Below the pieces are notes generated by a model. It saw nothing but the letters and a program-made list of their open reading frames with translations. It did no database searches and was not told the DNA's origin. From NCBI GenBank assembly GCA_948099385.1, contig CANUEZ040000168.1, positions 1,489,501 to 1,553,500 of the forward strand: DNA of 64,000 bases. Direction: 5' to 3'. Both the position numbers and the translations under genes were made by a program. Below, in pieces: positions 26,061 to 38,334 of this stretch (position 1 is the first letter of the stretch; each line of letters starts with the position of its first letter). Source of the stretch: Fasciola hepatica. Lineage: Eukaryota > Platyhelminthes > Trematoda > Plagiorchiida > Fasciolidae.

Positions 26061-26183
26061 ATGTGGAACGAGGATAATACTCCAGTCCTCAGGATTGATG
26101 CTGGTTTGGTTCACCCAGAAACTCATATTTTGAAAGACGCGTTGGAGATGCTCTACAGGAGGTCGTGCCATCACATGTTTTAG
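26061..26183 (+). pseudogene. Sulfotransferase exon-1 pseudogene fragment
   Basis: An ATG-initiated frame of 40 codons ends in TAG at 26181. It parallels the first 40 residues of gene B: a short N-terminus with NTPVL, a degraded P-loop (DAGLVHPETH in place of GAGLGRTGTKS), then KDALEMLYRR and CHHMF, where the intact gene has KDALELLYQR and CYHMF. The nucleotide-binding glycines and Arg-Thr are destroyed and the frame stops where the intact exon continues, so it cannot encode an active enzyme. No recognisable homology follows the stop. It lies in the same orientation as gene A and opposite to the exon-2 pseudogene at 19.8-20.2 kb, so the two need not derive from one event. Confidence 0.8.
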
Positions 26184-26519
26184 TTGCAAGATACGGGGAA
26201 GTATCATGATGAGTAAAAGAAAGAACCACAGTATTTGAATGTCCGTCATGGACGTAATTTTTTCGCTATTGCATTGATAATGTAAGAAGTACAGCACTAG
26301 AACTTTGAAACTCGCAAGATGTATGTGCCTGGTGTTTTTGTCTATCTTTTCCACAGACAAAGCGCTATGCTGCATTTCCGTCTCAGTAAGGCGGAAGAAA
26401 AGATAGAGAACCAAAGACGAGAGAAATTATAAAGAAATAGAGTTAGGAAGAATAATAAGGAATAACAGTGAGTAAAGAATGAAGAAATAATTGCTCGCTC
26501 AAACATCTGCCATAGATAA

Positions 26520-29110
26520 ATTTTGTGGGAAAACGAGGGCCACTGATCGAGTCATCTAGCCATATCCCTCAATGTATCGAATCACTGACTAACAGCGTCT
26601 CTCGGACCCCACCCTGAACGTACAAAATGCCCTACACGGCCAAGTCCACTAGTTAAGCTCTTCGTACCTTTTTCCATATCAGAACTGACCATCTTCACTC
26701 ATCTCCCAACCTGTACCCGTATCAGCCAACACAGCACGCAGAGAAATCCAGCCATGGACATGCGCAATACATGCCCCAACCACCTTAGCCTGGTAAGCTT
26801 AACTATTTTGTCTAAAGATTTGATCCGTAAAACTACGACTCACCGCCAAATCTCATCACCGCTACTACTGTATTCCCTCCAGGTTCGAGCAGTGCACCGA
26901 AGATGTCAGTGTTCAAATACCAACAATCTTCATAAGTCCTCCGCCAGCAGTGGCCGGTTCTCCGAAGCTTCCAGAAAAACTGGCCTCACTGCAGCAGAGT
27001 ACACTCGACCCTTGATAGAAAAACGGATGTCATGTCGAAGCCACAGATGACTCAGGTTAGCAGTTACACTCCACCCGATATCCGAACTCCGGGTGAGATG
27101 TAGCTGCCCGATAACGGAACTTGTCTATCTGGTCAATAGTCTCCCATACATTGAGAGATTTGATGTTGGATCAACCCAGTCCTGTAACAGTGTCTTGCAT
27201 TTTGAAGGTGCAAAACGCATAGCGAACATTGCTGCTCAATCCTTCAGGCTGTTTACAAAAGCTTGGGAATTACCTAGATCTTCACTAAGACGAACAATGT
27301 CACAAGCATATCCATGGTCTGAAACCTTTTCACCCGGGAAAGGTTCAATGCCACTATCCTCACCTGACAAAATTGCGGTCTCTAGGACCATATCAATCAA
27401 GAAGTTAAAGAGAAAAGGAGAGGAAAGGCAACCCTGAGGTGCACCACTTTTCGTGGTGAACTCGGATGGAATATCACTTTAAGCTCAAACTCATTTAAAG
27501 TGATTTTATGATAGAAATAAATTTCTCTGATACACCCTTCAACGAGAGAAACTCCAGAGAACTCTGAGGTCAACTGAATCGAAGGCCGCTTTATGATCAA
27601 TAAAAACGGAGATATTGGGCCTACGAAAAGTCTGCCTATGTTCAAAAATCTGTCGAAGAGCGAAGATGTGATCTATTCAACCTTGACAAGGTCCAAATCC
27701 AGCTTGATTCTGGCTCGAGCACTGTTCGTCAGCGTCAGATAAGAGGTGGAGAATAACTCCAGCCAGCAGTTTGGATGTGATGCTAACCAGAATTGTTCCC
27801 CTGTGGTTATCAGAGGACATGTCGCCTTTCTTATAAATCGGTACCTTCATCGATTCACACCAACTCTTTGGAACTTGTTCATCCTGCTATATCAAACAGA
27901 GAAGGTTTTCAACTCCAGTGACAATGCTGACCCACCTTCTTTGAAAATTTAAAGCAGATAACCCATCTGATGCATCAGCCCTATAAAGCTTAAAGTAACT
28001 TGGCTTACGGAGAAGATTCGCATCTGACGGAGGACTGGCATCCACAACTAGAGCTGTATCCATTGCCCTAGTGAGCAAACCTGTCGAGCATAAAGGCTAG
28101 TTAAGCTGCTTCTCGAAATGCTCCGCCCAGCGAATTGGACGATGAGCCTGAATCTAAATCAGTGAGCTGTTTGTCTTTTTGATCAGTTCACTAAAGCCTG
28201 GTTTCCGTGGACTGATTCTTTTAATTAGACATAAGGTTACGGCTTTTGCCGACAGCCTTAGCTTTCTACATCTTCCTACACTTCGTAATCCACCACCACT
28301 CACGGTCGTTTCTCTGGCTCCAAATCAGTTGGCTTTTAAGGCATCTTAGTGACTCATCATATCAGGCACCTGGAGGATCGATCTGTGAGCATCTAACAGT
28401 GCAACTGAAGATGCAGATATCCATAGTTCTTGTGTCTCTTTGTTGGACCTTGGACAGCCTCAGATATGACTTACTTGATCTCTGTCCGTTGCTCTTTTAG
28501 ATACTGGGAACTTAACTGCATCAATAACCAGGCGAATAATTCTCATTGGAATGCAGATGGATGGCTATCGTGCAGTGGCAGCTGCTGAGAATGGTTGGCT
28601 TTGACGACCACCAACGAGACATAGGCTGGAACGTGCACGGACAAGAGCGTGATCCGTGTCTACAGAGGTGGACCAAAATGATCAGCAGTCCTGAGTTGAT
28701 CTGCGCCAATGGTTGCCAAAAGCCAAGTTGCCAATTTGAGTCCCAAGCTGTGATGGTGTAAGAAGACGTCAAATTATTGGTTGCCGCATCTGTGCGAGAA
28801 ATATGTACTCGCCGGGAATAGTCCATGGTCAGAACATAGTTGTATGAGTCGGTCACGGTTATCGGTTCAACCAGCTGGAATGCCAAATCGGCCTCTTATG
28901 TGCTTCTCCGTCTGGTCTAAGCATTCAGCTTAAGAATCGAAATCGCCAGCAAAAATCATTACGTCCGTGTAGCACAAACTGTTGATCAGTTGAGACAAAT
29001 CTTGTTGGAATTCGTCTCCAGCCATAGGAGGGCGATAGTCAGTCGAAGCATACATAGAAACGATGAACAGGCATCGACAGTTCAGTCTACTGCTAATGAA
29101 ATGCACCGAT
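26520..29110 (-). mobile_element. Second non-LTR retrotransposon copy, 5'-truncated
   Basis: The minus strand carries a relative of the element at 29140-32460, truncated inside the endonuclease: near 29070-28990 it reads CRCLFIVSMYAS and FAGDFDS. Downstream come the RT core with VFIDHKAAFDSVD (about 27.57 kb), MRFAPSKCKTLLQDW (about 27.2 kb) and a KGRVYSAAVRPVF block (about 27.0 kb). The 3' part around 26.54-26.80 kb matches the 3' part of the other copy at 29.27-29.55 kb (shared words such as cggccaagtccac and ccaaccacctta). Multiple frameshifts and stops make it a fossil. Its 5' boundary near 29105 abuts the 3' end of the upstream copy within about 30 nt. Confidence 0.8.
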
Positions 29111-29139
29111 CATTCAGTTTCAGTTTATTTAGCCATTAA

Positions 29140-32100
29140 CCTCGCACTTCCGTGCTCTGGTTTCGGTTGCTACCTTCCAACATCGTCCAGTAAAGAACAG
29201 AAAGGGTAGAAGCACAGTGATAAAGACCCAAAAAGTCTAAGTAATAAAAGAAAATCAAGACGACAAGGAAAGAGCCCGAATGAAACTGCGCCATTGGACT
29301 AGACATCTACCCATTTCACTAAATGTCTCCAACCATTTAGTAGGTGGTTCGCGTGGACCCCAACCTGGAAGTCTAACACGTCCTACTCGGCCAAGTCCAC
29401 CGGTCAAGGTTTTCATTCCTTTTTGCCATGTCATGAATTGACCACTTTGACCTACCTTTCATTCACCATCTGCTTCAGTGGACAGCGTACTTTGAGTATT
29501 CTATCGGTGGGCATGCGTAACACATGTTCCAACCACCTTAACCTGTTTAGATTCAGCACTTGATCCAGAGACTGACCTCTGATTCACAACACCTTATGCC
29601 GAACCTCAGCATTGCTGATGCGGTGTTCCCGCCATATTCGAGCAATGCCACAGAGACATCGGTGCTCAAATACTGACAGTCTTCGCCTATCTTCTACCCT
29701 CGATGGCCATGTTTCTGAACCGTGTAAAAGAACAGACCTAACCACCGCATTGTACACTTAAAAGACAGTCGAATGTCACGCCGACGCCACAGATGACGGA
29801 GGTTGGCAAAAGTCAAACGCGCCTTCTGTATACGCGATGACACTTCATCCGTTATCTGTCTACCTGATGGGATGTAATTACCAAGGTAATAAAATTTATC
29901 CACTTGAGTTAGAGTTTCTGCTGCCAACACAAGTTTTGATGTCGAGCCAACTCAGTCCTGCAGCAGCAGTTTACACTTTGAAGGTGTGAAACGCATCCCA
30001 AACATTCCTACACTGTTGTTAAGGCTATCTAAGAGAGATTGCAATCTATCTGGGTCTTCACTCAGTAGTACAGTATCGTCCGCGTATTCCAAGTCAGACA
30101 ATTTACTGCCTGAGCAAAGATCGATGCCACTATTTTCACACGAGGATAGGGCTACCTCAAAAATCAGTTCACTTAAAACAATTGAAGAGGAAGGGTGAAA
30201 GAGGGCAACCCTGACGAAAACCACTTTCCATGGTGAACTGGGGTGAAAGATCGCCGTAAGCACGAAATCGGCTTCGGCTGTTCGCATACAAGCATTGGAA
30301 AAGGGAAAAAACTGCTCTGACACACCCTTCAATGAGAGGCAGCGCCAGAGAACTGTGCGGTCGACTGAGTCGAGCGCGGCTTTCAGATCAAGAAAGACTG
30401 AGATTGTGGGCCTACGGAAGATGTGTCTGGGCTCTAAGGTTAACCTCGACCGGGTCTTAAACCGGCTTGATTCTCACGCGTACACATTTCGCGAACACCG
30501 GATAATCCGTTGAGAATGAGACTAGTGAGCAGTTTAGATGTGATACTTACCAAGCTAGTTCCTCTGTGGTTTTCACAAGAGGACCTGTCAGCTTTCTTGT
30601 AAATTGGCACAATCACCGATTCAAACCATTTCTTGGAAATCTGCTCACTACCCCAAATAATATGAAGTTTTGTTAACTCTGAAACCAAAGCTTTGTTTCC
30701 ATCGTTGAAAGAAGATGGAAACAACCCATCTCGTCCAGCGGCTTTGTACCTTTTCAAGTAACCTATAGCTCGCTTAACTTCTTTGATGGAGGACTGATAT
30801 CCACCTGCATCATTTCTCTGGCAGGTATACTTGGAGGGTCCACCTTTGAGATGAGCCAACTGAATTGTTCCTTGAAGTGCTCCACCCAATGGTCCAGACA
30901 ATGTTCCTGAGAGTGAATCAGTGAGCCATCGGACTTCTTACTTAACTCACTTACACCAGGTTTCCGTGGCCCGGTACCTCTAATAAAACGGAAAAGGTTG
31001 CCTGCATCGCCAATGGACGCATCATTTTTCATTTCCCTACATTTCGCAATGCACCACTGCTCACGGTCATTCCTCAGGCTCCTAGTCAGTTGGTGTCTCA
31101 GGGATTATTGCACTTCATTGAATGTGGCATCTGGAGGGACAGGTCTGCGGGCATCCAACAGAGCAACTGATGTTGAAGATATCCATCGTTTGTGAGACCG
31201 ACTAGAACCAGAGTCCTATGTGGCATTAGACGGGCATACGGAGCTTTCTTGACCTGTTTCCAGTGCTCATTTGGATCCTGAACATCTGGCTGCATCAATA
31301 ACTTCATAGACAGCTCCGTCTGGAAATCGTATCGCTGGTTATCGTCCAAAAGCAACTGCGCGGGACGGGCGGCATTTCCGCTGGAGCGGGCACGGAAGAG
31401 ACGTAAACGGAAGCGAGCACGTATCAAGACATGATCGGAGTCCACAGGCGTAGACCAAAAAGAACGACAATCTTCAATTATTCCACACCAGTGGTGACCG
31501 TTCACAATATGTTCAATTCGAGTTCAACTTTTCGAAGACGAAGAGGGACACCATATGAGTCTATGCCGCTTCTTATGACAGAAGTTTGTACTGGCCAGAA
31601 ACAAGCCGTGGTCAGAACACAACTGGATGAGACGATCACCATTATCGGTGCGATAGGCTGAAATAGCAAATGGGCCTCCGATGTGCCTTTCGGAATCTCC
31701 CAAACGGCCAAATTGGGCGTCAAAATTCCCAGCAATGTCCACCACGTCCGTTGAACGTGCGCTTTAAAGCAGCTGAGACAAATCCTAATAGAATTAGTCC
31801 TTGGCCTCTGAGAAGCTACATTCAGTCGGCATATGCATAGACACGACGAACATGCATCGACGCTTCAGGTTGTTGTTGTTGACTCGAACAGAACCATCCA
31901 ACCGAACTGCACACAAACAACTGCTGACTGGAATCCAGTCTAGCAGTGCACATTCAACTTCAATGCTCAAAGCAATATCAAAGCCAGACTGACCACAAGC
32001 TCTAGACACCGAATCACCCGACACGTGAAGAGTGAAATAAAAGACTGAGGTTGTATCGGGGGTGTGAAGAGTTATCACAGAAATAGGTTCTTGGATGCGT

Positions 32101-32460
32101 GTTTCGAAGAGCAAGAGCAGCCTGTTGCCCTATCTGACATAGTGTGCGGACGTTAAAGGCAGCCAATGGAAGTGAGCCTTTAGGCTTAAAAGTGTAATTG
32201 ATTAATACCAAATTCCTGAGCTATTGCTTTCATCACAGCCACAATTACCCGCGGCGTTTTGCGTCGACCTTGAATTGAAAGGGGAATTGGTGAGGCCTTT
32301 TGGAGGAGAGATTTCGCAGGTTTCTGGGCTAACCATACTTCTCAGCTGCCCACACCGCAGAAGAAGTTTTCCTTGGGTACCTTAACCGGAGCGTTTGACT
32401 CAAAAGTCTGACCCACAAGGCAGTGGGATGTTAAACCATCACTGAAACGTGACCGAAGCG
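29140..32460 (-). mobile_element. Non-LTR retrotransposon, nearly full length, decayed (EEP endonuclease plus reverse transcriptase)
   Basis: Read on the minus strand from about 32460 down to 29140, the order is: a 5' leader containing a CCCAC..GTGGG-type stem; the start of the polyprotein (LAAFNVRTLC near 32170); an EEP endonuclease with CALLDWIP, RRCMFVVS, AGNFDAQFGR, RTDNGDR and SDHVLIRARFRL (32.1-31.4 kb); then reverse transcriptase with KAAGRDG, SVIVPIYKK, ENHRG and ENQAGLRPGRG (30.8-30.5 kb), VFLDLKAALDSVDR (about 30.4 kb) and YADD (about 30.08 kb); and a C-terminal FYYLGNYI / RIQKARLTFANLRHLW block (29.9-29.7 kb). Each block is intact locally but in different frames, and stops are frequent, so the copy is inactive. 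Its sister copy lies immediately downstream in the same direction. Confidence 0.85.
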
Positions 32461-32469
32461 CCCTTGAAG

Positions 32470-32650
32470 GTACTTCTTTTGGTCTGTCACGTGAGACCAA
32501 ATTGCACATAGATGAATTCTGGCTGGGATCCAGTCGAGCAGTGCACACTCAGCTTTCCTGCTCAAAGCAATGCCAGTGACACCTCGACTATGAACACTAG
32601 ACACCGAATCGTCTGACACGAGAAAATTGAAACAAGAATACAACATTGAT
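32470..32650 (-). mobile_element. Isolated endonuclease fragment of a related non-LTR element
   Basis: A minus-strand frame reads LVSDDSV..GVTGIALS..ECALLDWIPA. This is a second copy of the same endonuclease segment seen at 32.0-31.9 kb (LHVSGDSV..ECALLDWIP). It sits just upstream of the leader of the nearly full-length element, so it is either a nested fragment or an older truncated insertion. Confidence 0.65.
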
Positions 32651-32699
32651 GTACATACTATTGAAAATTAATACTGACTGTAGCTCAGAATGTCGTTGT

Positions 32700-33435
32700 T
32701 TAACGCCTTCTGATGGCTGAGCTTGGCTTTTAGGTCGCAAACTTTTCATCATCAGTCGAGGACACATTATCAAAGAGCCACCTGCGCACTGATTGTATCC
32801 TTTTGAAAGTCACCACGTAGTTTAGTCTTTTCTGTTTGAATGGTTACAATCTCGCAAAAATTGGCTTCTGCATCTGGATCATCCTATCCTTAAGATTCAG
32901 GGTCTTTGTAAGCCTGGAATCATCATTCAGTATCCTCTTTTTTTTCTCCTCCCATTTAATAAACATAACCACATCCGCACCTTTATCTGGCCATGGCAAC
33001 ATTATTTCTCCATCACATGCAATTCTTTCAGCCAGTTAAGTTGCTCTAACCTTGATAGTCTTTTCGTCGAAGATCTATTTTCACGATATTGATAAGGCTT
33101 TCACAAGTGTAAATTTTAACTTCTCCAACTTCTGTGAGTAGGACGATATGAGACCGGATACCCAATCAAATAAACTCCCAAATTCCACGTCCATAGTGAG
33201 TTGTTTTAGTTTTATTGACTGGACAGCAAAATGTCGCTCCTAGGGACAACTCACATAATGTTTTATCCAGATTTGCACGCGACAAATTTTGGACGAAACT
33301 TTTCGTATCTGATGGGAACTCATCAGCCAGTTTTCTCTCTACCTGCTTGTCAACTGTCAACTGAATAGAAGCAATGATCGTCTCCTTTTCTACTGGGGTC
33401 AACTCATCGAGCACTGGACAAAACTTCAAAGACTG
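32700..33435 (-). mobile_element. Penelope-like element fragment (N-terminal part of the ORF)
   Basis: The minus strand from 33430 reads LTPVEKETIIAS.., then CELSLGATFCCPV, the SLG..F..P signature that begins Penelope-like reverse transcriptase ORFs. After a frame change comes ELACDGEIMLPWPDKGADVVM, comparable to the I-x-L-PADKG-x-x-VV motif that precedes the RT palm in this family. The frame is interrupted and the catalytic YxDD region is not present, so this is a truncated relic of roughly 0.7 kb. The family assignment rests on these two motif matches. Confidence 0.6.
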
Positions 33436-33470
33436 CGCAAACTACGAAGGGGAGCGGCAATCCAGGCCTC

Positions 33471-33520
33471 TGTGTGCATGTGTGTGTGTGTGTGTGTGTG
33501 TGTGAGTGAGTGAGTGAGTG
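33471..33520. repeat. (TG)n and (TGAG)n compound microsatellite
   Basis: A TG dinucleotide run passes into about five tgag units. Confidence 0.95.
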
Positions 33521-36097
33521 AAACTGATCACAGTTAAGTGGTTCGAATGGTTGCACAAGTGTTCGGGCCATGGGATATGGACCATGGGGGTTCAAGTGTT
33601 TGCACAAATTGCTTCTGAGCGCACAGAGGAGGATTGTGGAGACGGATACTCACGTTTTCGGCTGTGGCTAAAAGGCAACACTTGATAAGTCCTAATGCTA
33701 CGAAAAGGGTTTATTACCTCTGCTGAATGGTTTGACTCCACAAGATGAGGACACATAGCACTCGTAATTGTTCTTATTGCTCCTGTGTTCAACCAACCCG
33801 AGTGGTGTTCAGGAACACGTTCGTATAAGCGCCTGGTCGTGCGGCCAACGCACCTTTGTGCATTCTGAAGTGTGAATATTCAGTCTTTGCAAAGTCAGGT
33901 GCACATCCTCAAAAGCAAAGAACACCAAAATGAAAATGGCTACTTTAAAATGGGAAATAAAGATCTACAGTATGTCAGGACCGAACGAGGTTCGGAGTGT
34001 ATGGGGAAAAGGCGAAGCACCATGTGATGTGTTAAACGAGAAAGTAAAGTTCCAGTAACAATGCGTTGTCGGTGGAACTGATTCGTCCGAGTCAGTTGAT
34101 TGTAAAACTGCTTAGAGAAAGTTTGCCCACGATAACCGAAACATCCGTATTATATTTTCTGGAGCACGGATCTACGGTAAGTACATGTATTTTGTGAGTT
34201 GAGTTGGCTCAGAAACTGGGTTGTGCAAAACCCTTCCTAGATAGCGATTATGGGAACTGACGTATGCACGAGTTCGTGCATGACTTTTGTTTAGCTAAGT
34301 TGTGAATAAAGCGGATACGCATTTCATACATTGTGAAACGGCTAAGATGAGTCATGTATAATCTTTTGGCATGGCTTTTAACTGGCGATGTTAGGTTGGG
34401 ATGTGAGAAAGTGAGAGGACTGTCGTTGAAGTATGTCACTGCAAGACTATAAGAGCCAAGAAGATCTGGTAACAAGCTTGGTGCGTTTCGGAGGAAAACC
34501 AGAAAACCTACCAGGATAATCATATAGTCAGTGGGGCGGGACACACGAGAAGACAACACGTCTGATAAACCGAGTCGGTTCTGAGTAGCTTATGAGGTGA
34601 AACAGGAAGACAAGCATCTAGTTTTCACTCAAAGGGATTATGGATTTTTCAGCTGTTTGCCATTTACTCTTGCAGAAGTGCGGGAGCTTTGAACTAGCGG
34701 CGTGACCACAATTTATCCTTTCTTGCTGGGATTCGGCCTAAGATGTGAGCGTCAGAACCTTTTCAGATTTGAATGATGTCATTGTGAAGGATAAGGAAAG
34801 TGGAATCACATGCATATGGGATACCAAAAAGATTATTCACATACTTGCTAAAATCAGTATTTTTGTGCGTAGACATAGAAGAGATGAAGCGGAAAATAAA
34901 ATTGGTAACTCCGTGAAAACTGAAGGAACACCAATTGTAGGTGTAACTAGGGGACAATTGTCGCTCTTCTATTGGATGAGCTACTAGTGGTCACAGAATT
35001 ATTCTATAAACAAGGAAAGCGTTAACCTTCGGTCAAGTGTGGATTAAATATGGTGTCAGGAGGACAAAATTAGGGTCTATATGTGAATATTGGTGAGCAA
35101 GTTAAACGGGACTGGATAGGTCGAAGGTAGGATTTAATCGTTGATGAACTAATCCTTCAGACTTCTTAGGAACAGATGAACTGCTTGCAAGTGGCGAAAT
35201 TTTTGATGATCCCCTTTACGGAGAGAATAAGCCAGCGGTAGGTCACGCACTCCCTGATTTACATAAGGTGGATATCATCTGTTTCGTGCACTTTCCTGCA
35301 GTTAGGGAGGAATAATTTACTGTAAGCCTCAATACAGGGATTGGTAATTAGGAGTTTTTGCGGTGGATTATCGAGGCTGTCAAGAGAGAAGATTCTTTTA
35401 CCATTTTGAACGATTTGTTGAGTTTGTCTGTATCCACGACAACCGATTTGCGTGTGGTATAGCCACCACTTAGATTCACTGCCAGCTTTCGAGTGCTATG
35501 ACTATTTTTTGTTTCGAATACGCGATACCAGTGATACGCGACACACCAGCCAAACTTCCAGTATGAACAATGTTATTCATTCACCTAACGAGATAGCTCA
35601 AGGAATAACGATGTCCACTTCCCAGAAGAAATGGACAACCTTAGAACCCAATCTAACAGGGTTAAGTCCTCGTACCCTAGGGGTCAGACTGTAGACATCC
35701 CAACGTTGCACACCTAGTCCGATTCTACGTTTTGTCTCTTTTGATTAACAGAAAAATGTACAAAGATATTCTGCAACCGTTTTAGTGTTTAATTAATGAG
35801 CAATGAAATATTGCGAAAACATGTTCAGCGATGATTCCGAAATCTATTATTAGTATTATTGATATTGTTATTAACGTTGATCAGAAGATGTTGACGAATT
35901 CCACGAAATGTAAAGCTCTGGGAGTTTAGAGTATACAATGAAAAACGTCTGAGGAGAGCGGGAGCTTTACGACCCACTGTTTCGGGTGGAAAACTTCAGT
36001 GGAGCAGGAAGATGAATAGGATGAATAAGTAATTTCACGAATCTTTGTAAGAATAATACAGACTGTGCTGGGAAGCTTGCGGAGCTATGACGCATGT
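33521..36097. other. Intergenic region downstream of gene B
   Basis: No gene or clear repeat recognised. A tttaat at about 35786 (ATTAAA on the minus strand) is the only weak candidate for a gene B poly(A) signal. Confidence 0.4.
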
Positions 36098-37530
36098 TCA
36101 AGTAGCTGTCGACCAGTAGATACCCAACATCATCGCCATAACCAGCACCACCAAACCCGGACTGAGCTTGAATAGAGCCTGTTTGTATAGATCCGTGATT
36201 CGTGCTTTCAACTCTGCACGATCATTTGAACGTGGAAACGGGGCGTCAGGGATTGGCTTGTTCAGAAATCGGCACAAAGGCTCCCAACCATGCTTCACTT
36301 CAAACACCAAAAGTTTTTCCGCCGGTACCATGCGTTTGACCTCGTCAATCCAACGGTTAAACCCTTTGACCATCTGATCATCGTCATTCAGATCGATATT
36401 TTGTCCCAGACAGTGTTTCATTGCTCGATCTGTTACCTCCGCCACTCCTTCCATGGATAATAATTTTTCTGTCACTCGATCCCATCGATATCTTCCGAAA
36501 AGAGACCACTTTGGACGAATCGTTTCACGTACACTTTGAATCCACTTGTATGGATCACGCACAGTGAGCACTACCTGAAACGGAAATGTATTGTGATTAA
36601 AATAGCATCTCATCTGGATCATAAATAACTAGGTTGACAAGTGGTTTCAGTCATTTCAACGCCATTGATAATATGTATAAAGTGAAAGCTTATTACCATC
36701 TCAACCGAATAAATAATCTCGCCGGTGTAAAAGCTTATTGGTAATTGGTAAAGAGTGACTTGTTCTGATGCAGAAATGAAACTACAGTCTGTATGTGTGA
36801 GATGGATACAAGACCCACCCCACTTGCTTCCAACGGGAGAAAAGAATGGGTATAATGGCACGCAAAGCACAAAGTGAGTCAACGAGCAGACTCGGGAATC
36901 GGTACATTGCGATTTCCGTGTGTATTTCATGGGTGTGAGCTATGTATCATCAAATTATGTGGACACATTATTCATGCTTGTATGCGCAAGAAGTGCTCCC
37001 GAATGATGCGAAAATATCAAGGTCGGTGAGTCAGCCAGTCTTGCTTCTGTGCCTCAAGTTCCATAGTCAGGTAGAACCAAAGAAAATCTGAACAAACAGT
37101 CATCTTAACGACGATGTACTTCTACCTTGTGTCACGGTACCACAGGGGTAATGTCACTAATAATATCCATAACATTGCGAACTAAGCCATGTAATTACAA
37201 ACAGGAATTCTCTGTACTCACCTTGGCCTCAGGATATAATCTCATAATTTGCCTGTAAATGGAACATGCTGGAAAATCAGTCGTTGCGAAATAGCCATCA
37301 AATAATCTTTTGATCACATCTTGCGGTAGCTCAGCATCCGGGTTCTCTCCGAGTAAATCAAACAATTTTGACCACAATTTCAAGTGATCCAAATGATTCT
37401 CCTCCACTTCAAACATGTGATAACAGGGCCTCTGATAGAGCAATTCCAGGGCATCTTTCAAACTCTTTGTTCCTGTTCGACCGAGACCGGCACCGATCAC
37501 GAGAATGGGACTGTTGTCCGCTTTAGACAT
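36098..37530 (-). CDS. Sulfotransferase gene B (SULT-OR-like, Sulfotransfer_4 type), two coding exons
   Basis: Coding exons on the minus strand, 37530..37222 and 36574..36098, join in phase 0 to 262 codons (261 aa plus TGA). The intron is 647 nt with donor GCCAAG|gtgagt and acceptor ttccgtttcag. Motifs are the P-loop GAGLGRTGT at residues 13-21, TTDFPA with Asp85, the RDP motif with Arg109 and Ser117, HGWEPLC near 198-204 and KPIPD. The length of about 260 aa fits the compact PAPS-dependent sulfotransferases of flukes. The last 18 or so residues (about 244-257) are strongly hydrophobic, suggesting a tail anchor or a C-terminal buried helix. Exon 1 has exactly the same length (103 codons) as in gene A, and the first intron is at the identical position. 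Gene B lacks the second intron of gene A, so its tail is continuous with exon 2. All key motif residues are present, so it is probably functional. The acceptor substrate cannot be read from the sequence. Confidence 0.9.
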
Positions 37531-37560
37531 GTCATAAAGTACACTGATTCGATAAACAAA
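37531..37560 (-). promoter_or_regulatory. Candidate 3' splice acceptor upstream of gene B
   Basis: On the minus strand a T-rich stretch ends in cag at 37544-37546, only 13 nt before the ATG. Gene A has a comparable AG 36 nt before its ATG. A very short leader would fit spliced-leader trans-splicing or a 5'UTR intron. This is inferred from position only. Confidence 0.3.
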
Positions 37561-38310
37561 ATAATGCAGAACTGTTTACATGATCCGCATTTCGTGACAT
37601 CAGCATCATAATTCAACTTATGTGCAAATAAATGTCCCAAATTCAGAATGGGTATGTGCGCGAGCGTGTTTGCGCTTGCGAGGTAGACAAACGTATGTTG
37701 TCCCGTTTACACTCCATCCGGACAGCTGTTGGCCGATTGGACCACACATACAACTACCCTCGTATACCAGTAATTTGTGCTCCCCGCAACCGGTCACGCC
37801 CTGAGCTAAGTGATGCGTTTCGGTCACCAAGCCAATCCCCTCGTTACCATGGGCAGTTAGGGCTTTAAAACGATGCACAAATAAAAGTGGTACTTTTAAA
37901 AGTAGTGTGACATTTCTGAGTTTGGGTGTTATATGGCTGCTAATATGTTATAAGTAGTAAATTTCTGGTGCTGTCAAAAAGACCTGCATATGTAAGTTCA
38001 GCAATCTCTATCGCTTTGTTCCCTCATGTATTTATTATTCATTTAGAGATGTTCCGGACGACCTGGCATACATTCGTGAACAATCGTAAATGTAAATGAA
38101 AATTGCATTTCATCTTTATTTATTTAACATTCTTTCAATGAATATACCAAACTCGCACAGTGGATATTCCGAAAACATACCACGGCCAGTTAGTAAGGTC
38201 GGTGTGAAGAAAGTTAGCAAACTGGAAGGAGTTTTGATTCTGTCAGATTTTGGTGCCCTTAATTTCAGTCCAGCTGCATGTTAATTTGGACGCAGTCGCA
38301 GAACGTGGAC

Positions 38311-38334
38311 AGAGAGAGACAGAGAGAGAGAGAG
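38311..38334. repeat. (GA)n microsatellite
   Basis: Short, nearly perfect GA run. Confidence 0.85.

Noticed and set aside
25974..26414. A 146-codon minus-strand open frame
   Set aside because: It overlaps the exon-1 sulfotransferase pseudogene on the opposite strand and shows no motif; it is a shadow frame.
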